Assembly: GCF_000968685.2 (NCBI RefSeq)
Contig: NZ_LAKD02000102.1
Location: 1 to 64,000, forward strand
Origin: Streptomyces antioxidans
GTDB lineage: Bacteria; Actinomycetota; Actinomycetes; Streptomycetales; Streptomycetaceae
DNA: 64,000 nucleotides
Direction of reading: 5' to 3'
The notes under the pieces are model-generated. The model did not search any database. It was not told where the DNA came from and saw only the letters and a program-made list of their open reading frames with translations. Shown in pieces: positions 7,252-16,928 of this stretch (position 1 is its first letter; every line of letters begins with the position of its first letter). A program made the position numbers and the translations under genes.

Positions 7252-8049
7252 GTGAGCGCGGGCGCGGATTGGGGGGCGGCGGCCGGCCAGGTCGAGCGGG
7301 CGCTGCAGCAGGTCGCTCCCGGCCGGTACGACGCCTACGAGGCGCTGCTGCACGCCATCGGCGAGGGCCAGGTCTGGATGCTGCTGTGGCACGGCGCGCC
7401 CGGCGCGCCCGACGCCCAGTACGGAAACATGGACGTGGACGGCCTCGGTTACGCCCCGTGTGTGACCTCCGCGCAGGAACTGGCCGCCAGTGGCTGGAAC
7501 CGCGCGCACGAGGTGGTCGACGGACGCCTCATCGCCGACTCGCTCTACCGCGACCGCTACGGCCTCTGGCTCAACCCCCACGCCCGCGGTGGCGGAGTGG
7601 GCATCCCCTGGCCGGATCTGCGCCGGATCGCGGGCGGTCTCGACCGGCTCCCCGCCGGGCCGCTGCGGCTGTCGGAGCCGGCCATCGACATCCCCCAGTT
7701 CTACGCCCTGTTGGGGCAGAACGCGCATCGCACCGCCGCGGTGCGCTCGCTGCGGCGCGCCTGGGTGCAGCCCGCGCTGGGCGCTCCGTACCTGGCGATC
7801 GGCCTGGATCTGTATGACACCGGTGCGGCGTCGGTGCAGTCGGTGCGGGTGATGATGGAGCAGTCGATCACCGCCGTGCCGGACGGGCTGCCGGTCTCCA
7901 CGGTCGCGCTCTCGGACGAGTACGACCCCGTCGCCATGTGGATGCGGGCCAACGCCCGCCCGTTCTTCGACCGTGACGCCTATGGCGCCGCGCCCGCCGC
8001 GCCGCCGTCGTACGGCTACGGCTATCCGCCCCCGCGCCCGGCGTACTGA
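7252..8049 (+). CDS. SseB-like protein, second copy
   Basis: The 265-residue paralogue follows the first SseB gene by 111 nt. It shares the C-terminal pattern, ending in VAMWMRANARPFFDRDAYG, which parallels VADWMLGRVRPFYDRDL of the first copy, and adds a proline/tyrosine-rich tail (YGYGYPPPRPAY). GTG at 7252 is chosen because GAAGGGG lies about 8 nt upstream; an in-frame GTG at 7195 would add 19 residues. The two genes probably arose by duplication and may form a hetero-oligomer. The function is unknown. Confidence 0.8.
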   Translation: MSAGADWGAAAGQVERALQQVAPGRYDAYEALLHAIGEGQVWMLLWHGAPGAPDAQYGNMDVDGLGYAPCVTSAQELAASGWNRAHEVVDGRLIADSLYRDRYGLWLNPHARGGGVGIPWPDLRRIAGGLDRLPAGPLRLSEPAIDIPQFYALLGQNAHRTAAVRSLRRAWVQPALGAPYLAIGLDLYDTGAASVQSVRVMMEQSITAVPDGLPVSTVALSDEYDPVAMWMRANARPFFDRDAYGAAPAAPPSYGYGYPPPRPAY

Positions 8050-8449
8050 GCCGCCGCGTCCCGCCGCGCACCGATCCGCGCGTCCGGTGACACCGCGCGT
8101 CCGGTGACACCGCGTACCGATTGACGGGATTGCCCGACCGGCCTTCCGCCCCTATCGGGCCGAACGCCTCATTACGGGCGCGAGGTTACTGCTGCGTTCT
8201 CGTGTCGCGACCGTCCGTATAGCGGAGCGGTGCTCCTCACATCACGGTTAGGCATCCATTGCCCGGGAGTACTGGCGGGTGATCACAAACGCGTTGAAGA
8301 CTCCCGCTCCAAGGGGTGCGGTTCCTGCGTGCGACCCCTTCCAGAAAGGTTCCGTACCAGAACGCGACTTTCACCCGGGTTGTGAACGAAGCCGCTACAG
8401 CGGCGAGTCGTGGGCCGGTCACCACCGGCCGAGAGGGGTCTCCACCACG
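8050..8449 (+). promoter_or_regulatory. 400-bp leader of the oligopeptide transporter operon, with paired dyads
   Basis: There is no gene here. CGTCCGGTGACACCGCG occurs twice in exact tandem (8081-8097 and 8098-8114), and each copy contains the perfect dyad CGGTG-A-CACCG, so two operator-like half-turn elements lie 17 bp apart. Downstream the sequence is unusually rich in A/T for this genome (around 8160-8300). A promoter for the transporter must lie here, but I could not fix -35/-10 boxes. GAGAGGGG about 12 nt before ATG 8450 is the ribosome site. Confidence 0.55.
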
Positions 8450-9454
8450 ATGACGGCACCATTGCACGGCACGAGCACGGACAGCGATCCGGTCGCGACT
8501 GCCGATGTAGCGGCGGATGTGGTCAAAGCGTCCGTCGAAGGCAGGTCGCTGCGGCAGATCGCCTGGTCACGCCTGAAGCGGGACAAGCTCGCCCTGTCGG
8601 GTGGCATCGTTGTCGTCTTCCTCGTACTGGTGGCGATCTTCGCTCCGCTGATCGTGAGTCTGCTCGGGCATCCGCCCAATGAGTTCCACCAGGAGCAGAT
8701 CGACCCGCTGTTCGGCACCCCGAAGGGGTCCATGGGCGGCATCAGCTCGGACTTCCTGTTCGGTGTGGAGCCGTCCAACGGCCGCGACGTGTTCAGCCGG
8801 GTCGTCTACGGCGCCCGGATCTCGCTGCTGGTGGCCTTCCTCGCGGCGGTGGTCGCGGTGGTGCTCGGCACCATCTTCGGCATCATCGCCGGGTACTTCG
8901 GCGGCTGGGTGGACTCGGTGATCAGCCGGGTGATGGACATGCTGCTGGCCTTCCCGCAGCTGCTCTTCATCATCTCCCTGGTCTCGGTGCTCCCCAACGA
9001 TCTGCTGGGACTGACCGGCAGCGGAGTGCGCATCGCCATCCTGGTCTCGGTCATCGGCTTCTTCGGCTGGCCGTACGTCGGCCGCATCGTGCGCGGTCAG
9101 ACGCTGTCGCTGCGCGAGAAGGAGTACATCGAGGCCGCACGGAGCCTGGGTGCCGGCCGGCGCTACATCCTCTTCCGTGAGCTGCTGCCCAACCTGGTGG
9201 CGCCGATCACCGTCTACACGACGCTGATGATCCCCACCAACATCCTCACCGAGGCCGCGCTCAGCTTCCTCGGCGCGGGTGTGAAGCCGCCCACCGCCTC
9301 CTGGGGGCAGATGCTCTCCAAGGCGGTCGGCACCTATGAGGACGACCCGATGTTCATGATCATCCCGGGTGTGGCGATCTTCATCACGGTGCTGGCCTTC
9401 AACCTCTTCGGCGACGGCGTCCGCGACGCCCTGGATCCGAAGGGCACCCGATGA
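8450..9454 (+). CDS. Oligopeptide/dipeptide ABC transporter permease (OppC/DppC type)
   Basis: One of the two inner-membrane subunits of a peptide importer. The 334-residue protein has a cytosolic N-terminus ending in LRQIAWSRLKRDKLALSGG, a first membrane helix, an extracellular loop, then five more helices. The ATPase-coupling loop reads EYIEAARSLGAGRRYILFRELLPN, and LTEAALSFLGAGVKPPTASWGQML is typical of OppC. Five genes follow one another on this strand in the order permease C, binding protein, permease B, ATPase D, ATPase F. From memory this matches S. coelicolor SCO5476-5480. Having oppC first, ahead of the binding protein, is unlike the classical oppABCDF order. Confidence 0.93.
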   Translation: MTAPLHGTSTDSDPVATADVAADVVKASVEGRSLRQIAWSRLKRDKLALSGGIVVVFLVLVAIFAPLIVSLLGHPPNEFHQEQIDPLFGTPKGSMGGISSDFLFGVEPSNGRDVFSRVVYGARISLLVAFLAAVVAVVLGTIFGIIAGYFGGWVDSVISRVMDMLLAFPQLLFIISLVSVLPNDLLGLTGSGVRIAILVSVIGFFGWPYVGRIVRGQTLSLREKEYIEAARSLGAGRRYILFRELLPNLVAPITVYTTLMIPTNILTEAALSFLGAGVKPPTASWGQMLSKAVGTYEDDPMFMIIPGVAIFITVLAFNLFGDGVRDALDPKGTR

Positions 9455-9579
9455 CGGCGCGGCACACGGCCGCCCGGTCGTACTCGAACGCATCAGCCCC
9501 TGCCGCATCCGGCAGACGGCTACCCAAGGAATTCCGCGGCGCCATGCCTAGGACCGCTAACCCGGAGGTTGCAGCAACT

Positions 9580-11340
9580 ATGAAACGGCTCTCGAGAAGC
9601 AGGCGGATCGCCGGAGCGGCGGCCGTCGTCGGCGCTCTGCTGACCACCGCCGCCTGTGGCGGTGGCAGTTCCGACGACGAGGGCTCGGGTGCCGGGTTCA
9701 ACGCCGCGGTGAAGGGTGTCGCCAACAAGTCCGCCAAGAAGGGCGGCACCCTCAAGTTCATCAACAAGCAGGAGTTCGACTCCCTCGACCCGCAGCGTCA
9801 GTACTACGGGTTCGCCTGGGATTTCTCCCGCTTCTACGCGCGCCAACTGATCTCCTACACGCCGAAGCCGGGCAACGCCGCGAACGAGCTGACCCCGGAC
9901 CTCGCCACCTCCACCGCCAAGATCTCGGACGGCGGCAAGACCTACTCCTACACCCTGCGCGACGGGATCACCTGGGAGGACGGCTCCCCGATCACGTCCA
10001 AGGACGTCAAGTACGGCATCGAGCGCATCTGGGCCAAGGACGTCGTCTCCGGCGGCCCCGGCTATCTGCGCCAGGTCCTGGACCCCAAGGGCGAGTACAA
10101 GGGCCCGTACAAGGACAAGTCCAAGGACAAGCTGGGCCTGAAGGCGATCGAGACGCCGAACGACAAGACGGTCGTCTTCCACCTCGCCAAGCCCAACGGT
10201 GACTTCGAGCAGATGCTCGCGATGCCGGTCGGCTCCCCGGTGAAGGCGGACAAGGACACCGGCGCCAAGTACACCAACCGGCCGTTCTCCTCCGGTCCGT
10301 ACAAGGTCCAGTCGTACACCCCCGGCAAGAGCCTGTCGCTGGTCCGCAACACCAGCTGGAAGAAGGCGTCCGACCCGATCCGCCCGGCCCTGCCGGACAA
10401 GATCTCGGTCACCTTCAACTCCAACCTCGAGGCGATCGACCGGCTGCTGATCAAGGGCGACTACGACGTCTTCCTCAGCGCCACCGGAATGACCCCCTCG
10501 GGCCGTAACGACGCCCTCAAGCACAACAAGGGCAACGTCGACAACATCATCACCAGCTTCGTCCGGTACGTCGACTTCACCACCAAGGTCAAGCCGTTGG
10601 ACGACATCCACTGCCGCAAGGCGGTCATCTACGGCACCGACTACAAGTCGCTCCAGACCACCCGCGGTGGCCCGCAGGCCGGTGGTGACATCGCCACCAA
10701 CATGCTCCCCAAGAGCGTCAAGGGCTCGGACAACTACGACCCGTACGGCATCCTGAAGCGCGGCGGCAAGGCGGACGTGGCCAAGGCCAAGGACGAGCTC
10801 AAGCAGTGCGGCAAGCCGGGCGGCTTCTCCACCAGCATCGTGGCCCGCACCGACCAGCCCGCCGAGGTCGAGGCCGCCGAGGCGCTGCAGGCGTCGCTGA
10901 AGAAGGTCGGCATCAACCTCAATGTGGAGCCGTTCCAGGGCAGCACCTCCGCCAGCATCACCGGTTCGCCGTCGGTGATGAAGAAGCACGGCTACGGGCT
11001 GTCCATGACCGGCTGGGGCCCCGACTTCCCCACCGGCCAGGGCTTCTCCCAGCCGCTGATCGACGGCCGCTTCATCGAGCAGACCGGGAACTACAACGTC
11101 TCCGAGACCAACAACGCGGAGATCAACAAGTACTTCGACGACGCGCTCAAGGAGACCGACCCCAACAAGGCCGGGGCGATCTACCAGAAGATGAACCACA
11201 AGGTCAGCGATCTGGCCGTGCAGATGCCGTTCATCTACGAGAAGAACATCTCCTGGCGCAGCTCGCGGCTGACGAACGTCTTCTCTTCTGCGGCCTACAA
11301 CGGCCGCTACGACTACTCCCAGCTGGGTGTCGTCAAGTGA
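9580..11340 (+). CDS. Peptide-binding lipoprotein of ABC transporter (SBP family 5)
   Basis: This captures peptides outside the membrane and delivers them to the adjacent permeases. The 586-residue precursor has a signal MKRLSRSRRIAGAAAVVGAL and a lipobox LTTAAC followed by a Gly/Ser-rich linker. The SBP_bac_5 fold is recognisable from YTLRDGITWEDGSPITSKDVKYGIE-type sequence around residues 125-150, FNSNLEAIDRLL, and DDIHCRKAVIYGTDY. ATG at 9580 is preceded by GGAGG, with a rather long 11-nt spacing. It starts 125 nt after the OppC gene. A very strong hairpin follows its stop, consistent with this gene being expressed at a higher level than the permeases downstream. Confidence 0.93.
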   Translation: MKRLSRSRRIAGAAAVVGALLTTAACGGGSSDDEGSGAGFNAAVKGVANKSAKKGGTLKFINKQEFDSLDPQRQYYGFAWDFSRFYARQLISYTPKPGNAANELTPDLATSTAKISDGGKTYSYTLRDGITWEDGSPITSKDVKYGIERIWAKDVVSGGPGYLRQVLDPKGEYKGPYKDKSKDKLGLKAIETPNDKTVVFHLAKPNGDFEQMLAMPVGSPVKADKDTGAKYTNRPFSSGPYKVQSYTPGKSLSLVRNTSWKKASDPIRPALPDKISVTFNSNLEAIDRLLIKGDYDVFLSATGMTPSGRNDALKHNKGNVDNIITSFVRYVDFTTKVKPLDDIHCRKAVIYGTDYKSLQTTRGGPQAGGDIATNMLPKSVKGSDNYDPYGILKRGGKADVAKAKDELKQCGKPGGFSTSIVARTDQPAEVEAAEALQASLKKVGINLNVEPFQGSTSASITGSPSVMKKHGYGLSMTGWGPDFPTGQGFSQPLIDGRFIEQTGNYNVSETNNAEINKYFDDALKETDPNKAGAIYQKMNHKVSDLAVQMPFIYEKNISWRSSRLTNVFSSAAYNGRYDYSQLGVVK

Positions 11341-11420
11341 CGGCCGGTCACCCGATCCGCCGCTCACGTTAACCGTCGCCGCACCCGATAGGCCCGAAGG
11401 GCAGGTGATGGCCACGGGCG

Positions 11421-11459
11421 GTGGCCCGTGAACCCCTCGATCGGGGGTTCACGGGCCAC
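11421..11459 (+). terminator. 16-bp perfect stem-loop after the binding-protein gene
   Basis: GTGGCCCGTGAACCCC (11421-11436) pairs perfectly with GGGGTTCACGGGCCAC (11444-11459) around a 7-nt loop TCGATCG. It lies 80 nt after the binding-protein stop and 16 nt before the GTG of the next permease. Such hairpins inside transporter operons commonly act as partial terminators or protect the upstream mRNA. It also makes the more upstream GTG at 11428, buried in the stem, an unlikely start. Confidence 0.8.
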
Positions 11460-11475
11460 CCCCGGGCCGCGCACA

Positions 11476-12474
11476 GTGCTTGCTTATCTCATCCGGCGCT
11501 TGTTCGCCGTCGTCGTGATGCTGTTGGTCGTCACCCTTGCGACCTTCGCCATCTTCTTCGTGATCCCGAAGTGGGCCGGTGCCGATCCCGCGCTGCTGTT
11601 CGTCGGCAAGCAGGCCGACCCCGCGGCCATCGAGGGCATCCGGCAGAAGCTCAGCCTCGGTGATCCGGTCCTGGTGCAGTTCTGGCACTTCGTCCAGGGC
11701 CTCTTCGTCGGCCGGGACTACGCCAGCGGCACGGACGTCACCCACTGCCCGGCACCCTGCTTCGGCTACTCCTTCCGCACCGAGCAGGCGGTGTGGCCGC
11801 AGCTCACCGACGCCATGCCGGTCACCCTCTCGCTCGCCGCCGGCGCCTGTCTGCTGTGGCTGGTCGGCGGCATCACCACCGGTGTCGTCTCGGCGCTGCG
11901 CCGGGGCACCCTGTGGGACCGCTCGGCGATGACGGTCGCGCTGGCCGGTGTCTCGCTGCCGATCTACTTCACCGGTCTGCTCTCACTGGCGATCTTCAGC
12001 TACTCGCTGAAGTGGGTCAACGTGGACTACAAGGGGTTCGGTGACGATCCGGCGATGTGGTTCGAGAGCCTGATCCTCCCGTGGATCACGCTCGCCTTCC
12101 TCTACGCGGCGATGTACGCCCGGCTCACCCGGGCCACCATGCTGGAGATCATGGGCGAGGACTACATCCGTACCGCCCGCGCCAAGGGTCTGCGGGAGCG
12201 GGTGGTCATCGGCCGGCACGCGATGCGCTCGACCTGGACCCCGGTCCTCACCCTGCTCGGCCTCGACCTGGGCGCGCTGCTGGGCGGCGCGGTCCTCACC
12301 GAGACCACCTACAACCTGCCCGGCCTCGGGCGGCTCGCGGTGAACGCGATCACCGAGAAGGACCTGCCGATCATCCTCGGCGTCACCCTGATCGCGGCCG
12401 TCTTCATCGTGGTCGCCAACCTCGTCGTGGACCTCCTGTACGCCGTCATCGACCCGCGAGTGAGGCTCGGATGA
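11476..12474 (+). CDS. Oligopeptide/dipeptide ABC transporter permease (OppB/DppB type)
   Basis: Second membrane subunit of the importer. From GTG 11476 the 332-residue protein begins VLAYLIRRLFAVVVMLLVVT, the usual OppB N-terminus with a first helix. It has the coupling loop EDYIRTARAKGLRERVVIGRHAMRS and ends in LLYAVIDPRVRLG. No good Shine-Dalgarno is visible because the start directly follows the 16-bp hairpin, so its translation may be low or depend on unfolding of that structure. The 3' end overlaps the next gene by 4 nt (ATGA), indicating coupled translation with the ATPase. Confidence 0.92.
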   Translation: MLAYLIRRLFAVVVMLLVVTLATFAIFFVIPKWAGADPALLFVGKQADPAAIEGIRQKLSLGDPVLVQFWHFVQGLFVGRDYASGTDVTHCPAPCFGYSFRTEQAVWPQLTDAMPVTLSLAAGACLLWLVGGITTGVVSALRRGTLWDRSAMTVALAGVSLPIYFTGLLSLAIFSYSLKWVNVDYKGFGDDPAMWFESLILPWITLAFLYAAMYARLTRATMLEIMGEDYIRTARAKGLRERVVIGRHAMRSTWTPVLTLLGLDLGALLGGAVLTETTYNLPGLGRLAVNAITEKDLPIILGVTLIAAVFIVVANLVVDLLYAVIDPRVRLG

Positions 12475-13609
12475 CCGATCTGACCAAGTCCTCCGAACAG
12501 CCAGGGGACGGTGAACTGCCGGGCACCGGGACCGCCGCCGTGGGCGAGGTGGCCGCGGCGGGCTCGCCCGCCCCCACCGCGTTCCTCGAGGTGCGCGACC
12601 TGTATGTGCACTTCCCGACCGACGACGGCCTCGTGAAGTCCGTGGACGGGCTCAGCTTCCGGCTGGAGAAGGGCAAGACGCTCGGCATCGTCGGCGAGTC
12701 CGGCTCCGGCAAGTCCGTCACCTCGCTCGGCATCATGGGGCTGCACACCGCGGGCCAGTACGGCCGCCGCAAGGCGCGGATCTCCGGCGAGATCTGGCTC
12801 AACGGCCAGGAGCTGCTGGGCGCGGACCCCGATGAGGTGCGCAAGCTGCGCGGCCGCGAGATGTCGATGATCTTCCAGGATCCGCTGTCCGCGCTGCATC
12901 CGTACTACACCATCGGCCGCCAGATCATCGAGGCGTACCGGGTGCACCACGGGGTCACCAAGGAGGTGGCCCGCAAGCGCGCGGTCGAGCTGCTGGACCG
13001 CGTCGGCATCCCGCAGCCCGACAAGCGCGTGGACAGCTATCCCCATGAGTTCTCCGGCGGGATGCGCCAGCGCGCCATGATCGCGATGGCGCTGGTCAAC
13101 AACCCCGAGCTGCTGATCGCCGACGAGCCGACCACCGCCCTGGACGTCACCGTCCAGGCGCAGATCCTCGACCTCATCCGGGACCTGCAGAAGGAGTTCG
13201 GCTCCGCGGTCATCATCATCACCCATGACCTGGGCGTGGTCGCCGAGCTCGCCGACGACCTGCTGGTGATGTACGGCGGCCGCTGTGTCGAGCGCGGCCC
13301 GGCCGAGAAGGTCTTCTACGAGCCCCAGCACCCGTACACCTGGGGGCTGCTGGGCTCGATGCCCCGCATCGACCGCGACCAGACCGAGCGGCTCATCCCG
13401 GTCAAGGGCTCCCCGCCCAGCCTCATCAACGTGCCGTCCGGCTGCGCCTTCCACCCGCGCTGCCCGTACGCCGATGTGCCGAAGGACAACCTCACCCGCA
13501 CCGAGCGGCCGGAGCTGACCGAGGCCGGGGACGGCGGGCACTTCTCCGCGTGCCATATGACGCAGGAGGAGCGCACCCGGATCTGGACCGAAGAGATTGC
13601 GCCGAAGCT

Positions 13610-13613
<4 letters not shown>
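12471..13613 (+). CDS. Oligopeptide ABC transporter ATP-binding protein (OppD/DppD type)
   Basis: One of two ATPases powering the importer. The 380-residue protein has a 35-residue flexible N-terminus, Walker A GESGSGKS, a Q-loop FQDPLSALHP, the signature FSGGMRQR, Walker B LLIADEPTTALDV, and the H-loop IITHDLG. The C-terminal OppD/F domain carries the cysteine pattern GCAFHPRCPY. Opp/Dpp ATPases often bind an iron-sulfur cluster there, although the remaining cysteines of that motif are not conserved in spacing here. ATG 12471 overlaps the permease stop, and its own stop overlaps the next start (GTGA). Confidence 0.94.
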
Positions 13614-14710
<1,097 letters not shown>

Positions 14711-14763
14711 GACGGGACGGGGTCCGGACGGGACCGGTGGGCCTCCGCGGATAACAATGGCGG

Positions 14764-15423
14764 GTGCCCACCGAACTGTTCACCCCCTCCGTCCAGCACG
14801 CCCTGGAAGTCGCCGGAATCTTCGTCTTCGCGATATCCGGCGCGCTGCTCGCCGTGCGGAAGAACTTCGATGTCTTCGGCATGGCCGTGCTCGCCGAGGT
14901 CACCGCGCTGGGCGGCGGTGTCTTCCGCGATCTGGTGATCGGCGCGGTGCCGCCCATCGCCTTCACCGACCTCGGCTACTTCCTCACCCCGCTCATCGCC
15001 ACCGGCATCGTCTTCTTCCTCCATCCCGAGGTCGAGCGGATCACGGCGGCGGTCGGGGTCTTCGACGCGGCCGGGCTGGGGCTGTTCTGCGTCGAGGGCA
15101 CGATGAAGGCGCATGACTTCGGCCTCGGCCTCACCTCGTCCGTCACCCTCGGCATGGCCACGGCCGTCGGCGGTGGTGTGCTCCGCGACCTCCTCGCCCA
15201 TGAGGCGCCCTCGCTGCTGCGCTGGGACCGGGACCTGTACGCGGTCCCGGCCATCGTCGGCTCCTCGATAGCGGCGCTGCTGATCCATTTCGACGCCCTT
15301 ACGGCGGCCACGAGCGCGCTCGCGGCCGCCGTGGCGTTCGTGGTGCGGCTGGCGGCGATGCGGTTCGGCTGGCGGGCCCCGAGGGCGTGGAACCGGCGCA
15401 GTACGGCGACGGAGGAGCACTGA
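14764..15423 (+). CDS. TRIC-family cation channel-like membrane protein (YadS/UPF0126 type)
   Basis: The 219-residue protein is predicted to have about six to seven membrane helices built from two repeats. Each repeat carries the family signature, ALGGGVFRDL and AVGGGVLRDLL. Bacterial members of this family are homologues of trimeric intracellular cation (TRIC) channels; the physiological role here is unknown. GTG at 14764 gives MPTELFTPSVQHALEVAG. The gene stands alone, 53 nt after the oppF-like gene. Confidence 0.88.
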   Translation: MPTELFTPSVQHALEVAGIFVFAISGALLAVRKNFDVFGMAVLAEVTALGGGVFRDLVIGAVPPIAFTDLGYFLTPLIATGIVFFLHPEVERITAAVGVFDAAGLGLFCVEGTMKAHDFGLGLTSSVTLGMATAVGGGVLRDLLAHEAPSLLRWDRDLYAVPAIVGSSIAALLIHFDALTAATSALAAAVAFVVRLAAMRFGWRAPRAWNRRSTATEEH

Positions 15424-15491
15424 GGGGCGGGCGCGGGCGCTCCGGCTTTCATTCCCTTGCGGTTATATAGCTGGGTCGTTATGTTGAGGCC

Positions 15492-15917
15492 ATGGCCATA
15501 CCGTTCGATGTGCTCGCCGAGCCGAGCCGACGGCAGATCCTGGACCTCCTGCTGGAGCGGCCGCGCCTGGTCGGTGAGCTGACCGAACACCTGGGGCTCA
15601 CCCAGCCGGGCACCTCCAAGCATCTGCGGGTGCTGCGCGAGGCCGGTCTGGTGCGGGTCCGCCGGGACGCCCAGCGCCGCTGGTACGAGCTCTGCCCGGA
15701 GCCGCTCGCCGAGGCGGACGCCTGGCTGGCGCCGTACCGTCGGCTGTGGACCGACCGCCTCGACGCGCTCGAACGACACTTGGACACGATGCCGGAGCTC
15801 CCGGGGGCGGGTCTCCCGGGGGCGGCCGGCGAACCCGGGCCGCGCGGCGCGGGCGACGCAGACGTGCCTGACGCGCGCGACGTACCCCCCGACGCGACCG
15901 ACGGAGAAGCGCCATGA
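15492..15917 (+). CDS. ArsR-family winged-helix repressor
   Basis: The 141-residue protein has an ArsR winged helix in residues 1-90: FDVLAEPSRRQILDLLLERP, then the recognition helix LGLTQPGTSKHLRVLREAGLV and wing RRDAQRRWYEL. I see no metal-binding cysteine pair, so it is probably not a metal sensor. The C-terminal 40 residues are Gly/Ala/Asp-rich. Its stop overlaps the start of an AHSA1/SRPBCC gene (ATGA). That pairing is very common in actinobacteria and suggests it represses its own two-gene operon. The start at ATG 15492 lies just after an AT-rich stretch (GGTTATATAG) suited to a promoter and operator. Confidence 0.92.
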   Translation: MAIPFDVLAEPSRRQILDLLLERPRLVGELTEHLGLTQPGTSKHLRVLREAGLVRVRRDAQRRWYELCPEPLAEADAWLAPYRRLWTDRLDALERHLDTMPELPGAGLPGAAGEPGPRGAGDADVPDARDVPPDATDGEAP

Positions 15918-16810
15918 AGGACACCCTCGCCCAGTCCGACGGCGGCGGCCGCTCGGCCCTGCGCCTCGAGCGTCGGCTCGCCCATCCCCCGGAGAAGGTG
16001 TGGCGGGCGCTCACCGAGCCCGCCCAGCTGGCCCATTGGTTCCCCTCAGAGGTCCAGGTCGAGCTGGAGGTCGGGGGCCGGATGGGCTTCGTCTTCCCCG
16101 GGCGCGAGGGCCCGGACATGGACGGGGTGGTCACCGAGCTCGACCCGCCCCATGTCTTCGCCTTCACCTGGGGCGAGGACGAGCTCCGCTGGGAGCTGCG
16201 CCCCGAGGGCGAGGGCAGCGTGCTGACCCTCACCCACACCTTCGGCGACCGGTTCGGCGCGGCCAGCTTCGCCTCCGGCTGGCACGCCTGCATCACGGGT
16301 CTCGCGGCCCTGCTCGACGGCGAGGACGCCGCCCACGGCGACATGGCCGAGCTGCACGAGCGGTACATCGAGGCGTTCGGGCTCGCCGAGGGCACGGTGA
16401 AGACCACGGAGGACGGCGGCTGGCGGTTGCGCTTCGAGCGCCAGCTGGTCCGCCCCGCCGAGACGGCATGGCGGGCGCTGACCGGCCCGGCCGCCGGCAC
16501 CACCGCCGGACCGGCCACCGAACCGACGGCCGGGGCGCCGGTCCCCCCGGGCTTCCGTACGGACGCGGTCCCGGCGGGCCCGATCACCGACGCGCGCCCG
16601 CCCCGGGTCCTCAGCTATGACTGGGAGCGCGACGGCCGCCCCGCTGGAACGGTCCGCTGGGAGCTCACCAGGGGAACCGGCCACGGCGCCCGCCTGATCC
16701 TCACCCAGACGGGCCCGGCGGGGTCCGATACGGAACGCGCCGAAGCCCAAAAGGCCTGGCGTCGCCACATCGCCCTCTTCGCGGCCGAACTTCTCCGGAT
16801 CAAGGGCTAA
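15914..16810 (+). CDS. Two-domain SRPBCC (AHSA1-like) protein
   Basis: The 298-residue protein contains two START/SRPBCC-like domains in tandem. The first (about 15-150) has HPPEKVWRALTEPAQLAHWFP and FAFTWGEDELRWEL. The second (about 165-298) has RPAETAWRALTGP and VLSYDWERDGRPAGTVRWEL. Such domains bind hydrophobic small molecules, and AHSA1-like ones pair with ArsR regulators. The single-domain form is usual, so the internal duplication is notable. The second copy has lost part of the typical sequence and carries a Pro/Ala/Thr-rich insertion. It is translated from ATG 15914, overlapping the ArsR stop. The ligand is unknown. Confidence 0.85.
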   Translation: MKDTLAQSDGGGRSALRLERRLAHPPEKVWRALTEPAQLAHWFPSEVQVELEVGGRMGFVFPGREGPDMDGVVTELDPPHVFAFTWGEDELRWELRPEGEGSVLTLTHTFGDRFGAASFASGWHACITGLAALLDGEDAAHGDMAELHERYIEAFGLAEGTVKTTEDGGWRLRFERQLVRPAETAWRALTGPAAGTTAGPATEPTAGAPVPPGFRTDAVPAGPITDARPPRVLSYDWERDGRPAGTVRWELTRGTGHGARLILTQTGPAGSDTERAEAQKAWRRHIALFAAELLRIKG

Positions 16811-16928
16811 CGGCGTTTGGCCCATTCAGCCCGTCCGGTGTTTGAGGACCGGGGTCCGGGGCGGAGCCACAGTTTCGGGAAGGGGCGGGGTGGGGGAGCA
16901 AACGCCGTAGGCGCACGCCGACGAAACC
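16810..16928. repeat. Streptomyces-type intergenic repeat between convergent genes
   Basis: The gap between two convergent genes contains CAGCCCGTCCGGTGTTTGAG and GGGGTCCGGGGCGGAGCC followed by TTTCGGGAAGGGGCGGGG, phrases I recognise as widespread in Streptomyces intergenic DNA. Its ends are a perfect 10-bp inverted repeat, ACGGCGTTTG (16810-16819) and CAAACGCCGT (16899-16908), so the transcript could fold into a long bidirectional terminator. Confidence 0.6.

Noticed and set aside
11428..11475. Earlier GTG start for the first OppB-type permease
   Set aside because: It lies within the left arm of a perfect 16-bp hairpin and would add a non-hydrophobic leader untypical of OppB; GTG 11476 gives the usual N-terminus.
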